Program-made: the position numbers and the translations under genes | The notes under the pieces: generated by a model | The model's input: only the letters and a program-made list of their open reading frames with translations | Databases searched by the model: none | Told to the model about the DNA's origin: nothing | Assembly: GCA_030673585.1 (NCBI GenBank) | Contig: DAOVIU010000071.1 | Location: 1 to 6,424, forward strand | Direction of reading: 5' to 3' | DNA: 6,424 nucleotides | Origin: Pseudomonadota bacterium | Lineage (GTDB): Bacteria > Desulfobacterota > BSN033 > G020346125 | Shown here: positions 1 to 6,254 of the stretch, in pieces | Layout: every line of letters begins with the position of its first letter | Numbering within the stretch: position 1 is the stretch's first letter

Positions 1-335
1 TCTTCTATCTCCTCCTGTGAATCGGTCGTATAAGCCCCTAAGAGCAGGTTCTCCTCCACGGTTAAGGGGCCGAAGATATGTCTCGCCTCCGGCACATAGG
101 TAATTCCTCGTCGCACGATTTTCGCGGATTTCTCCCCCGTGATGTCTATTCCTTCAAATTCGATCTTTCCCGATACCGGTCTTACGGCTCCAACGATGGC
201 TTTGAGGGAGGTACTCTTGCCGGCACCGTTAGCACCCACGATGGCTACCAGCTCTCCCTGCTCTACCTCAAAGGTTACCTCATGGAGAGCAACGATCCCC
301 CCATAGCGCACCCTGATTTTATCTACCTTCAGCAT
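1..335 (-). CDS. livF: LivF-type ABC transporter ATP-binding protein, N-terminal part (gene runs off the left edge)
   Basis: This is the second nucleotide-binding subunit of a branched-chain-amino-acid-type importer; with LivG it would hydrolyse ATP on the cytoplasmic face of the LivH/LivM channel. I translated the visible 111 codons by hand from the ATG at 333-335. The protein begins MLKVDKIRVRYGG. Walker A is GANGAGKS at residues 34-41. The Q-loop region reads VPEAR followed by HIFGPLTVEENL (about 81-97); the VPE-R form in place of a glutamine is usual in LivF and separates it from LivG. The signature motif, Walker B and H-loop lie outside the window, so intactness cannot be judged. The start overlaps the livG 3' end by 17 nt. 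A GGGGAGA ribosome-binding site lies just upstream, inside livG, which fits translational coupling. It is the last transporter gene visible in the operon. Confidence 0.95.
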   Translation of the reverse strand, partial: MLKVDKIRVRYGGIVALHEVTFEVEQGELVAIVGANGAGKSTSLKAIVGAVRPVSGKIEFEGIDITGEKSAKIVRRGITYVPEARHIFGPLTVEENLLLGAYTTDSQEEIE

Positions 336-1059
336 ATCTCTCCCCAAGGTATGCCTCGATCACCCTCTCTTCCTTGGCCACATCCTTCGGTCTTCCCTCG
401 GCGATTTTTCTCCCGGCAGCCATGACGATAAGCCTCTCCGAGATTGTCATGATGAACTCCATCACGTGTTCAGTTAAGAAGAGGGTAAGGTTCCTCTCCT
501 GCTTCATTCGGTGAAGAGTCTGAATGATCTCCTTGGTCTCCAGGGGATTGAGGCCTGCGGCAAGCTCGTCCAGCATAAGCAGTTTCGGTTTCGTAGCGAG
601 CGCTCGAGCCAGTTCAATCCTCTTCTGGCTCGCGATGGGAAGCTCCGTGGGGGACGCGTGAGCCTCCTGTTTCAGATTCACTAACTCCAGTATCTCCTGA
701 GCCTCCCCTGTGGCAATGTGCCGGTCAGCAGTTCGGCAAAAAGCTCCAATCATGACGTTTTCTTCAACGGTCAAAAGGGGCATGATCTTCATATCCTGAA
801 ACGTCCGCGCTATCCCCATTTTGGCAACCCGGTGTGCCGGCCAACCGGTAATGTCCTCTCCTTCGAAGGAGACCCTTCCATCCGTAGGCTTATAATACCC
901 TACAATGCAATTGAACAGAGTAGTCTTTCCGGCTCCGTTGGGACCGATAAGACCCACAATCTCCCCTTGCTCTAGCTCTAAGGAAATATCAGCATTGGCT
1001 ACCAATCCCCCGAATTCCTTAACGAGGCTCTCAACCTCTAGTAACATGGCCTGTTTCAT
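319..1059 (-). CDS. livG: LivG-type ABC transporter ATP-binding protein
   Basis: This 246-residue protein is the first nucleotide-binding subunit of the Liv-type importer and has full family length. Walker A is GPNGAGKTT at residues 39-47, the Q-loop glutamine is Q88 (RTFQ), Walker B is LLMLDE with D164 and the catalytic E165, the D-loop is in AAGLNPLE (167-174), and the switch histidine is H198 (TEH). The ABC signature is unusual: where LivG normally has a form such as LxYGxQ, this protein reads LPIASQ (140-145), without the glycine, although the following KRIELARAL is normal. The gene starts with an ATGA overlap on the livM stop, and livF starts inside its 3' end. The start is slightly uncertain. 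AAGGGG directly abuts the first ATG, which is too close for good use, while the in-frame ATG at codon 5 lies 12 nt from it. Either choice changes only four residues. Confidence 0.96.
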   Translation of the reverse strand: MKQAMLLEVESLVKEFGGLVANADISLELEQGEIVGLIGPNGAGKTTLFNCIVGYYKPTDGRVSFEGEDITGWPAHRVAKMGIARTFQDMKIMPLLTVEENVMIGAFCRTADRHIATGEAQEILELVNLKQEAHASPTELPIASQKRIELARALATKPKLLMLDELAAGLNPLETKEIIQTLHRMKQERNLTLFLTEHVMEFIMTISERLIVMAAGRKIAEGRPKDVAKEERVIEAYLGERYAEGR

Positions 1060-2051
1060 CCCCTTTTTATTATTGTCCTTTCAATCATACCCCAAACCCC
1101 TTTCGGCTCGTAGGCAGCAATAATCATGATGATAAAGCCGTAAATCATGAAATCTATGCCATAATGTCCTGTTCCCGCCAGCCAAGCTCCCAGGTACATG
1201 TCCAGGGGGATGAGAACTGCCGCACCGATCATGGGACCCCAAATGGAACCTACTCCTCCAACCATAACGGTCATTGCGATTAAGATTGAGAGATCCAGAG
1301 GCATAACCATGTCGGGATCAATGTAAAGGTAGTATACGGTCATAAAACTGCCACCTATCGCACCCATACCGGCGGTAATACAGTAAGCTTTGACTTTGGT
1401 CCCGGTGACATTGATCCCCAAACTCGCTGCAGCATCCTCATTATCCCTGACAGCCTGCAGTTCATAGCCCAGTTTCGACTTCCTGAACCAATTCATGAAG
1501 AGGAATTGCGCCATGAAGAGGCCGAAAATAAAGTAGTGATAACCCACTTCACCAAACTCCATGTACGTGAAATTTGGAGTGGGTTTTATCGGGAGTTCTA
1601 CACCCCGGGCCCCGCCTGTCCAGTCCCAAAAGATAAAGAGCTCCCTCCAGACCAAGGCCACGCAGAGGGTGGCGATGGCAAAGTAATGGCGTCTCAGGCG
1701 GAACATGGGATACGCCACGGCAAAGGACTCCGCCGTGGCGAAGAATACACCTACGGGGACGGTTAGCCAAAAAGGGGTGCGCCAGTGGAACATCATGAGG
1801 GCGGAGGCGTATGCTCCAAACCCCACGTTCTTGGCCTGTCCGAGGTCCACCTGGCCTCCGTAACCACCGATGAGGTTCCAGCCCAGACCAAACAGGGCAA
1901 TGAGAAGGAACTTGATCATAACTGCCCTGGCGTAGGCTGACTCGATAAACCAGGGGAAGATAAGGCCGACTACAATGAAAACAAGGAGAACGATTCTTTC
2001 AATGAAGGGGCGGTCTCCAAATGAGAAAATATCCTTCAGCATGCGGTCCAT
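1056..2051 (-). CDS. livM: LivM-type ABC transporter permease
   Basis: This 331-residue polytopic inner-membrane protein is one of the two permease subunits that form the channel of the branched-chain-amino-acid-type importer. Hydrophobic segments are visible at about 18-36, 44-62, 95-115, 123-140, 172-187, 221-243, 254-288 and 298-314. Family motifs are present: the re-entrant segment GGYGGQVDLGQAKNVGFGAY (62-81), the cytoplasmic coupling loop KLGYELQAVRDNEDAAASLG (193-212) that contacts the ATPases, and GGVGSIWGPMIGA (265-277). The C-terminal YEPKGVWG fits the family consensus for this position. In the re-entrant motif most relatives have SLGH followed by small or aromatic residues, whereas here DLGQAKNVG carries an aspartate and a lysine. 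The gene starts 1 nt after the livH stop with GGGTGG as ribosome-binding site, and its stop overlaps the livG start by four bases. Confidence 0.96.
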   Translation of the reverse strand: MDRMLKDIFSFGDRPFIERIVLLVFIVVGLIFPWFIESAYARAVMIKFLLIALFGLGWNLIGGYGGQVDLGQAKNVGFGAYASALMMFHWRTPFWLTVPVGVFFATAESFAVAYPMFRLRRHYFAIATLCVALVWRELFIFWDWTGGARGVELPIKPTPNFTYMEFGEVGYHYFIFGLFMAQFLFMNWFRKSKLGYELQAVRDNEDAAASLGINVTGTKVKAYCITAGMGAIGGSFMTVYYLYIDPDMVMPLDLSILIAMTVMVGGVGSIWGPMIGAAVLIPLDMYLGAWLAGTGHYGIDFMIYGFIIMIIAAYEPKGVWGMIERTIIKRG

Positions 2052-2052
2052 G

Positions 2053-2910
2053 TTACCACCCGAAAAGACCCCGAGGTCTCAACACCACCGTCAGGAAGTA
2101 AGCGGCGTAGATGAACGTAAACTTCAATTCGCTCAGATAATGGCCACCCAGGACCTGTATGAGGCCGATAATGATGCCGGCAAGGAAGGCTCCTTGAATG
2201 CTTCCAAAACCGCCCAGGGCAACGGTAGCAAAGGCAATCAAGACGAAGAGCATCCCCACGGTCGGACTCACGTAGTAAAAGTGAGCGAGGAGTCCGCCGG
2301 CTAGCCCAACTGTAGCCCCGCCAATCCCCCAGGCCAGTCCATTCATCTTCTCGGTATCTATCCCCATATAGCGGGCTGCCTCTTTATCGAGAGAGGTAGC
2401 CCGCAAGGCCCTCCCCAGTTTTGTCCTGTTTATCATCCAGTAGACGAACACAAAGAGCAGCACGCAGAGCCCTGCCGCCATCACCTTGCTCGCATCGACC
2501 CGGACCCAGCCCAGGGAAAAGGTTTTATCCACCAAAACTCCGTGAGAAAGGGTCCGAACATCGGGGCCGAAGATAAACATCACCAGATAACGAAGGAACA
2601 ACATTAACCCGAACGTCCCGAAGAGCTGGGCCACCATGGGGCCACGGAGAATATGGGTAATGAGCAATCGATAGCTTATGATGCCGAGGAAAAATCCCAC
2701 TCCTGCCGCAAAGGGCAGCGAAACGAGGGGGTCGACGGGGAGGTAAGACGAGATCAAGAAGGCAACGTACATTCCCACCATCAGGAATTCCCCATGGGCG
2801 AAGTTGACGATGTCCATTACCCCGAAGATGAGGGATAAGCCCAGAGCGACGAAGGCGAAGACACACCCCATGAGGACGCCGTAGGTTATTAATTGCGTTG
2901 CTAGTTCCAT
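2053..2910 (-). CDS. livH: LivH-type ABC transporter permease
   Basis: This 285-residue permease is the partner of LivM in the inner membrane and is close to the usual LivH length. Recognisable elements are the N-terminal region ITYGVLMGCVFAFVALGLSL, NFAHGEF at residues 36-42, the coupling loop TKLGRALRATSLDKEAARYM (163-182) followed by GID, GGFGSIQGA (233-241) and the C-terminal RPRGLFG (278-284). Membrane segments are seen at about 8-30, 42-56, 63-84, 94-114, 143-160, 190-210, 219-234, 238-254 and 262-276. The start ATG is supported by the conserved N-terminus, but the nearby ribosome-binding site is modest: AGGGGA lies about 12 nt upstream. That fits lower translation than the binding-protein gene, from which it is separated by a 96-bp spacer with a strong stem-loop. 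Confidence 0.97.
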   Translation of the reverse strand: MELATQLITYGVLMGCVFAFVALGLSLIFGVMDIVNFAHGEFLMVGMYVAFLISSYLPVDPLVSLPFAAGVGFFLGIISYRLLITHILRGPMVAQLFGTFGLMLFLRYLVMFIFGPDVRTLSHGVLVDKTFSLGWVRVDASKVMAAGLCVLLFVFVYWMINRTKLGRALRATSLDKEAARYMGIDTEKMNGLAWGIGGATVGLAGGLLAHFYYVSPTVGMLFVLIAFATVALGGFGSIQGAFLAGIIIGLIQVLGGHYLSELKFTFIYAAYFLTVVLRPRGLFGW

Positions 2911-2940
2911 CTTCTTGTCGATCCCCTGAGGAAACAGAAG

Positions 2941-2977
2941 TGAGGAGCAGAGCCAGAGTATCTGGCTCTGCTCCTCA
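2941..2977 (-). promoter_or_regulatory. Intercistronic stem-loop between the binding-protein gene and livH
   Basis: A perfect inverted repeat has 17-bp arms (TGAGGAGCAGAGCCAGA and its exact complement) around a 3-nt centre at 2958-2960. It begins 29 nt after the stop codon of the binding-protein gene and ends 30 nt before livH. In the transcribed (minus) direction it is followed by CTTCTGTTTCC, not by a run of U, so it does not look like a full intrinsic terminator. Known parallels are stem-loops after the binding-protein gene in other ABC importer operons, which protect the upstream mRNA from 3' exonucleases or cause partial termination. This raises binding protein over membrane subunits. 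That role is inferred here; the hairpin itself is directly visible. Confidence 0.8.
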
Positions 2978-3006
2978 TCTTGCCACGTCAGTCACCATCT
3001 AACCCG

Positions 3007-4311
3007 TTACTTCCAGCCAGGGAATGGATGGAGGAGATTCGCGGTGGCGAATTGAAAGGGATAGACGACCTGATACTTTCCGCCGGGAAACCCCTGGAGT
3101 TGGTTAATTACCCCGGAGCCCAGCTCATTCTGCTGGGTGTCGCCCTTAAACGGCGAGCCAAACCGTACTCCCTTCCAGGGCATGAGGAGCTCTTCAGGGG
3201 GGAGATGCATTGCATTCAGCGCCTTTGCGCTTGCCTTCGGGTCGGTCGATTTAGCCTCGTTGAGGGCATGAGCCCCGCCCTGGCGCCCGACGAAGTCTCG
3301 TGCTATAGCCCCGTTAAAGTCATTACCCGTCCTCTGCCTGAACATTTTATTCAGTTGCATTGCCACCGGTTTAACCTTGCCCAGCTCGACCGAGAAGAGA
3401 TCACGAGTGAGAATACCGTTAACAGCGGACCCGAGTGTTTTGTGGAAGTCGGCTTCAACGAATCCGGCATCCTGCCCCCAGATCAGGCGAGGGCTTGCCC
3501 CGATTTCCTTCAGCGTCTTGATGAAGAGGATCGAGTCCGCGAGGTAGGAAGCGAACAGGTAGGTGTTGGCGCCAGAGGCCTTCATCCTCCTCGCTTCGCT
3601 GCTCAGGTCTGCCGACGCGTGGGGATACTTGAAGGCCTCGACGATCTTATAACCCCGCTCGGCGGCGAACTTCTCGATCACCTTCAAAGCGGCTGCACCC
3701 CATTCGGTGTTCTCCACGGCGACAGCCAATTTATCGATCTGTTCCTTGGGGACGGCCTTTACCCCGCTCGCCTTCCCCTTGGTGAGCCCATCGAGGAAGT
3801 TGAAGAGGTCGGCGGTAAACCACATTTCGTGGGGTGTAACCCTCCAGAACCACTTGAAACCCCTCTTGGTCAGGGCGGGAGAAGTCGATTCACCGTTCAC
3901 GAAAGGAATACCGGCTCGTTCGGCCTCCACCGATGCCGTCTTCGTTACCGAGCTGTTGTAACAGCCCGTAAGGCCTACAACCTTCTCATCCCTTATGAGC
4001 CGCTTCGCCTGATCAGCCCCCCAACCCGGGTCTCCTCGGTGGTCGGCAAAAATGAGTTTGATCTTGGCACCCCCGAGATTTGGAATTCCCTCCCACTGAG
4101 CGATCGAGATTTTCAGGTCCGGGTATTTCTTGTTAATGATATCGGCGCACAACTCAATCCCTTCCCTCAAGGACTTACCGGTAGGAGCAAGAGGGCCAGA
4201 CAGGGGAAGGATAACCCCGATCTTGATTTCCTTTGCTGGCGCCACCTGGGATCCGAACGCCAACACCAATGCCACGCATACAACCATTACTATCGGCCAT
4301 TTACTTCTCAT
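3007..4311 (-). CDS. Periplasmic substrate-binding protein of a branched-chain-amino-acid-type ABC importer
   Basis: This 434-residue type I periplasmic binding protein (Leu/Ile/Val-binding, Peripla_BP_6 style) captures the substrate and delivers it to LivHM. A Sec signal peptide is visible: a basic N-terminus (MRSK), a hydrophobic core, and a likely cleavage after APA at residues 24-26 before KEIKIG. No lipobox is present, so a soluble periplasmic protein is expected. The family start IKIGVILPLSGPLAPTGKSL (29-48) is clear. The first-domain binding region contains GCYNSSVTKTASVEAERAGI (116-135), then NGESTSPAL (139-147). The second domain has LIWGQDAGF (276-284). The protein is longer than typical LivJ/LivK (about 370 residues). 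Substrate cannot be read from sequence; amino acids, amides, urea and aromatic acids all use this family. The start at 4311 is chosen for its very strong ribosome-binding site and intact signal peptide. Its own promoter lies about 130 bp upstream. Confidence 0.95.
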   Translation of the reverse strand: MRSKWPIVMVVCVALVLAFGSQVAPAKEIKIGVILPLSGPLAPTGKSLREGIELCADIINKKYPDLKISIAQWEGIPNLGGAKIKLIFADHRGDPGWGADQAKRLIRDEKVVGLTGCYNSSVTKTASVEAERAGIPFVNGESTSPALTKRGFKWFWRVTPHEMWFTADLFNFLDGLTKGKASGVKAVPKEQIDKLAVAVENTEWGAAALKVIEKFAAERGYKIVEAFKYPHASADLSSEARRMKASGANTYLFASYLADSILFIKTLKEIGASPRLIWGQDAGFVEADFHKTLGSAVNGILTRDLFSVELGKVKPVAMQLNKMFRQRTGNDFNGAIARDFVGRQGGAHALNEAKSTDPKASAKALNAMHLPPEELLMPWKGVRFGSPFKGDTQQNELGSGVINQLQGFPGGKYQVVYPFQFATANLLHPFPGWK

Positions 4312-4319
4312 TTTGTAAA

Positions 4320-4330
4320 CACCTCCTTCT
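4320..4330 (-). promoter_or_regulatory. Strong Shine-Dalgarno sequence of the binding-protein gene
   Basis: The minus strand reads AGAAGGAGGTG, an almost complete complement of the 16S rRNA 3' end, 8 nt before the ATG at 4309-4311. It decides the start codon over in-frame ATGs further upstream (4404 and 4452), which have no such site. It also predicts much stronger translation of the binding protein than of the downstream permease genes. Confidence 0.9.
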
Positions 4331-4442
4331 GGATTTTCAGAGACATGATAAGAATCATTCAAACAATTTTCCTCTCTCACCCCCTTTCCCCGCCCGGGAG
4401 ACATTTGTCTTACTGGTAGCCACTTTCCTTCGGGTTCGCGCG

Positions 4443-4471
4443 ATACTACCATTGTATGAAGCCATTGTCAA
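4443..4471 (-). promoter_or_regulatory. Sigma70-type promoter of the transporter operon
   Basis: The minus strand carries a consensus -35 box TTGACA (4466-4471), a 17-nt spacer (4449-4465) and a -10 box TAGTAT (4443-4448, four of six consensus bases). TG precedes it one base upstream, making an extended -10 element. An A at 4436 sits seven bases after the -10 box and is the likely start of transcription, giving a leader of about 125 nt before the binding-protein ATG. AT-rich DNA directly upstream could serve as an UP element. This promoter would let the transporter be transcribed independently of pxpABC. Confidence 0.85.
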
Positions 4472-4484
4472 GGATTTTTTCAGA

Positions 4485-4505
4485 TAATAAAAATACTTTT
4501 TATTA
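4485..4505. repeat. AT-only inverted repeat upstream of the transporter promoter
   Basis: TAATAAAAA and its exact complement TTTTTATTA flank a 3-nt centre (4494-4496), giving 9-bp arms. The repeat starts 14 bp upstream of the -35 box. It overlaps the zone (about -40 to -60 from the predicted start at 4436) where RNA polymerase alpha subunits contact UP elements. A regulator or nucleoid-protein site is possible. As a transcription terminator for pxpC it would be weak because the stem has only A-T pairs. Confidence 0.5.
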
Positions 4506-4619
4506 CAAAAACATCCCATCAAATCCACCGGAAAATCCCATGGGTTTGGTTAATATCTCGGCTTTTCATCACCTTTTTTTTGAACGATTATGCGGATACA
4601 AGGAGAATATAGTATACAA

Positions 4620-5561
4620 TTATCCGATAATTTTGATGCATTCCTTCAATCGCCTTTCATGGTCCCTTCGTATCTCGTGAGCTTCGATAATGCTGATTGA
4701 GGAGAAGTGAATTCCATCCCCCGGTTTGGCTTGCCCCAGGTCATGGACATCCACGGTAAGGGCCGTGGCGATTTTTGGATATCCACCCGTGGTCTGCCTG
4801 TCCGCCAGGAGAATAATGGGGAGCCCGTGGCCAGGTACCTGCACGCTCCCGAGGCAGGTGGCATCGGAGATGATATCCGCTCCTTTCCCATGTTCGATCA
4901 CCGGGCCTTGAAGGCGATACCCCATCCGATCCGATTGTGGGGTGATAGTGTATTCGGACGAGAGAAAGGTCTCGATTCCCCTCTCCGAAAAGTAATCGTC
5001 CTGGGGTCCGAGAATCACCCGGGTTTTCCACTTCCCTCCGTAACAAGGGATGAAAGCCTCCTTAACCCTGCAAAGGGAAAGCCCAGAACGCTGTCGACCG
5101 ATACGGAGTCGATCCCCCTTCTTCAACGGCCTCCCTTCGAAGCCCCCAATTCCTGCCCGAATATAGGTGGATTTGCTCTCCATGATCTCGGCGGCCTGAA
5201 TTCCACCGGCGACGGCGAGGTAGGATCGGATTCCGTTGCGAACCGCGGTGAAGGAGATTTCCGAATTTTTTCGGAGGGGAACCGTTTCCCACATGGGAAG
5301 AGGAGATCCGTCCACCTTTGGCGTCAAGTCCCCGCCCGTTATGGCGATTACTAAGTCCCGAAGCGCCACGAGCCGAAGCCCAACAAAGGTGATCTCGAGG
5401 CAGGCTTGGCCCTCGTCGTTTTGAACCAGGCGATTGGCCAGTCGCAGAGAGGTGATGTCCATTGCTCCCGCCGTGGGGGTCCCGAACCGCTGGTAGCCCC
5501 TGCGGCCCAAGTCTTGAATGGTGGTAAACGCCCCACCGTGGAGGGTTTCAAGGGCTTCCAT
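4620..5561 (-). CDS. pxpC: 5-oxoprolinase subunit PxpC (biotin-dependent carboxyltransferase-like, AHS2 family)
   Basis: This 313-residue protein is close to the usual PxpC length (about 310). With PxpA and PxpB it forms the ATP-dependent 5-oxoprolinase that opens 5-oxoproline to glutamate in the cytoplasm. Family motifs are present from end to end: FTTIQDLGRRGYQRFG (12-27), GAMD (32-35), ITGGDL (74-79), SYLAVAGGI (113-121), SDRMGYRLQGP (210-220), and the long conserved block PGHGLPIILLADRQTTGGYP (243-262). The fold is related to the cyclophilin-like AHS2 half of allophanate hydrolase-type proteins. The open frame extends upstream to 5765, but that part lies entirely within pxpB in another frame and shows no family similarity. 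The ATG at 5561 places the family N-terminus correctly. The start overlaps the pxpB stop by 14 nt with only a weak ribosome-binding site, pointing to translational coupling. No frameshift or missing motif is seen. Confidence 0.96.
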   Translation of the reverse strand: MEALETLHGGAFTTIQDLGRRGYQRFGTPTAGAMDITSLRLANRLVQNDEGQACLEITFVGLRLVALRDLVIAITGGDLTPKVDGSPLPMWETVPLRKNSEISFTAVRNGIRSYLAVAGGIQAAEIMESKSTYIRAGIGGFEGRPLKKGDRLRIGRQRSGLSLCRVKEAFIPCYGGKWKTRVILGPQDDYFSERGIETFLSSEYTITPQSDRMGYRLQGPVIEHGKGADIISDATCLGSVQVPGHGLPIILLADRQTTGGYPKIATALTVDVHDLGQAKPGDGIHFSSISIIEAHEIRRDHERRLKECIKIIG

Positions 5562-6243
5562 GGCTTTGTAGATCCGCGTACTGCTTTTCGTGGATGGGAA
5601 CAAATCGCACCATATCCCCTGCTGCCAGGAGGAAGTGGGGAGGCTGAATGGGGTTAAAGAGCTTGAGGGGGGTCCTGCCGATGATTTGCCATCCTCCAGG
5701 GCTTTCAATGGGGTAGATGCCCGTTTGGCTTTCCGCAATACCCACCGAGCCGGCGGGGACCACAACCCTTGGCGTTTTCAGTCGTGGTGTCGCTATTTTC
5801 TCCAGATTTCCCCCTAAATAGGCGAATCCAGGGGTAAATCCGAGCATGTATACGAGGTAATCCTGGGAGCTGTGAATACGGATTACCTCTTCAGGGGTTA
5901 ATTCGTGGTGAGTGGCGACGCAATCCAAGTCAGGACCGAATTCGCCACCATAGAGCGTTGGGATTTCGACCCTTCGATGTTCGGGAATTTTGAGGTGGGA
6001 AAGGTTCTTTTCGATGCCTTTTAGCTGATCCGTGAGATTTCCGAAGCTGATCAGCAGGGGATCATAAACGACCAGCAGCGAGCGGTACGATGGAATGATC
6101 TCCTCAATCCCCTGGATGTGGGCCTCTTCGACGGCTCGGGCCATACCATAGACGCGATGATGTGTGTCTGGATGTATCTCATTTCCGAACTCAACCAGTA
6201 AACCCTCATCCCCTGCCGGTAAATACCTGGGCCGCCGATACAT
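5548..6243 (-). CDS. pxpB: 5-oxoprolinase subunit PxpB (AHS1 / KipI-like family)
   Basis: This 231-residue protein is slightly longer than the E. coli protein (218). It is the second component of the 5-oxoprolinase complex and pairs with PxpC. The N-terminal domain (about 1-90) has the YLPAGDEGLLVEFG start. The C-terminal AHS1 domain contains IPTLYGGEFGPDLDCVA (94-110), LGFTPGFAYLGG (134-145), TPRLKTPRVVVPAGSVGIAE (152-171), and QTGIYPIESPGGWQIIGRTP (173-192). These are the typical conserved blocks. In Bacillus the related KipI/KipA pair was described as an inhibitor of the sporulation kinase KinA and its antagonist, but linkage to pxpA and pxpC supports the oxoprolinase role. The gene starts 11 nt after the pxpA stop, with AGGGGAAGAGG filling that gap as ribosome-binding site, and ends 14 nt inside pxpC. 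Confidence 0.96.
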   Translation of the reverse strand: MYRRPRYLPAGDEGLLVEFGNEIHPDTHHRVYGMARAVEEAHIQGIEEIIPSYRSLLVVYDPLLISFGNLTDQLKGIEKNLSHLKIPEHRRVEIPTLYGGEFGPDLDCVATHHELTPEEVIRIHSSQDYLVYMLGFTPGFAYLGGNLEKIATPRLKTPRVVVPAGSVGIAESQTGIYPIESPGGWQIIGRTPLKLFNPIQPPHFLLAAGDMVRFVPIHEKQYADLQSHGSP

Positions 6244-6254
6244 CCTCTTCCCCT

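Larger units (their letters stand above)
4312..4619. other. Intergenic region between pxpC and the binding-protein gene
   Basis: This 308-bp gap is clearly richer in A+T than the flanking genes, mainly between 4472 and 4619. It holds the transporter promoter, the AT inverted repeat, and the leader with its ribosome-binding site. The leader has a G-rich stretch on the transcribed strand (4380-4398) and a short palindrome AGACA-TT-TGTCT (4399-4410). Downstream of the pxpC stop I see only one weak terminator-like element: a 5-bp CCCAT/ATGGG stem with a 20-nt loop (4515-4544) followed by five T. Read-through from pxpC into the transporter operon is therefore possible. I see no convincing protein-coding or structured RNA gene here. 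Confidence 0.7.

Noticed and set aside
4345..4358. Inverted repeat ATGAT-AAGA-ATCAT in the leader, checked as a possible Fur-like box
   Set aside because: Only 5-bp arms, and alignment to the Fur consensus fails in the right half; probably chance in AT-rich DNA.
2980..4419. A 479-codon open frame on the plus strand covering nearly the whole binding-protein gene
   Set aside because: It is exactly antisense to a clear family member with signal peptide and strong ribosome-binding site. Its start is a TTG without a ribosome-binding site, and the translated protein has no recognisable domain. Long antisense frames are common opposite codon-biased genes.
4312..4452. N-terminal extension of the binding protein to an ATG at 4452 or 4404
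   Set aside because: The ATG at 4452 lies inside the promoter spacer and would not be transcribed from it. Neither ATG has a Shine-Dalgarno sequence, and the extension would bury the signal peptide.
4506..4544. Possible intrinsic terminator after pxpC (CCCAT/ATGGG stem followed by five T)
   Set aside because: The stem is only 5 bp with a 20-nt loop and the T run is three bases away, so it is too weak to call as a terminator.
4456..4680. A 74-codon plus-strand open frame in the intergenic region
   Set aside because: It runs through the promoter and AT-rich DNA and into the pxpC 3' end, has no ribosome-binding site and no recognisable protein features.
4707..5354. A 215-codon plus-strand open frame within pxpC
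   Set aside because: It is the antisense shadow of an intact, well-conserved pxpC and has no independent support.
5562..5765. Longer PxpC start inside pxpB
   Set aside because: The extra 68 residues are an out-of-frame reading of pxpB with no PxpC similarity; the family N-terminus begins at the ATG at 5561.
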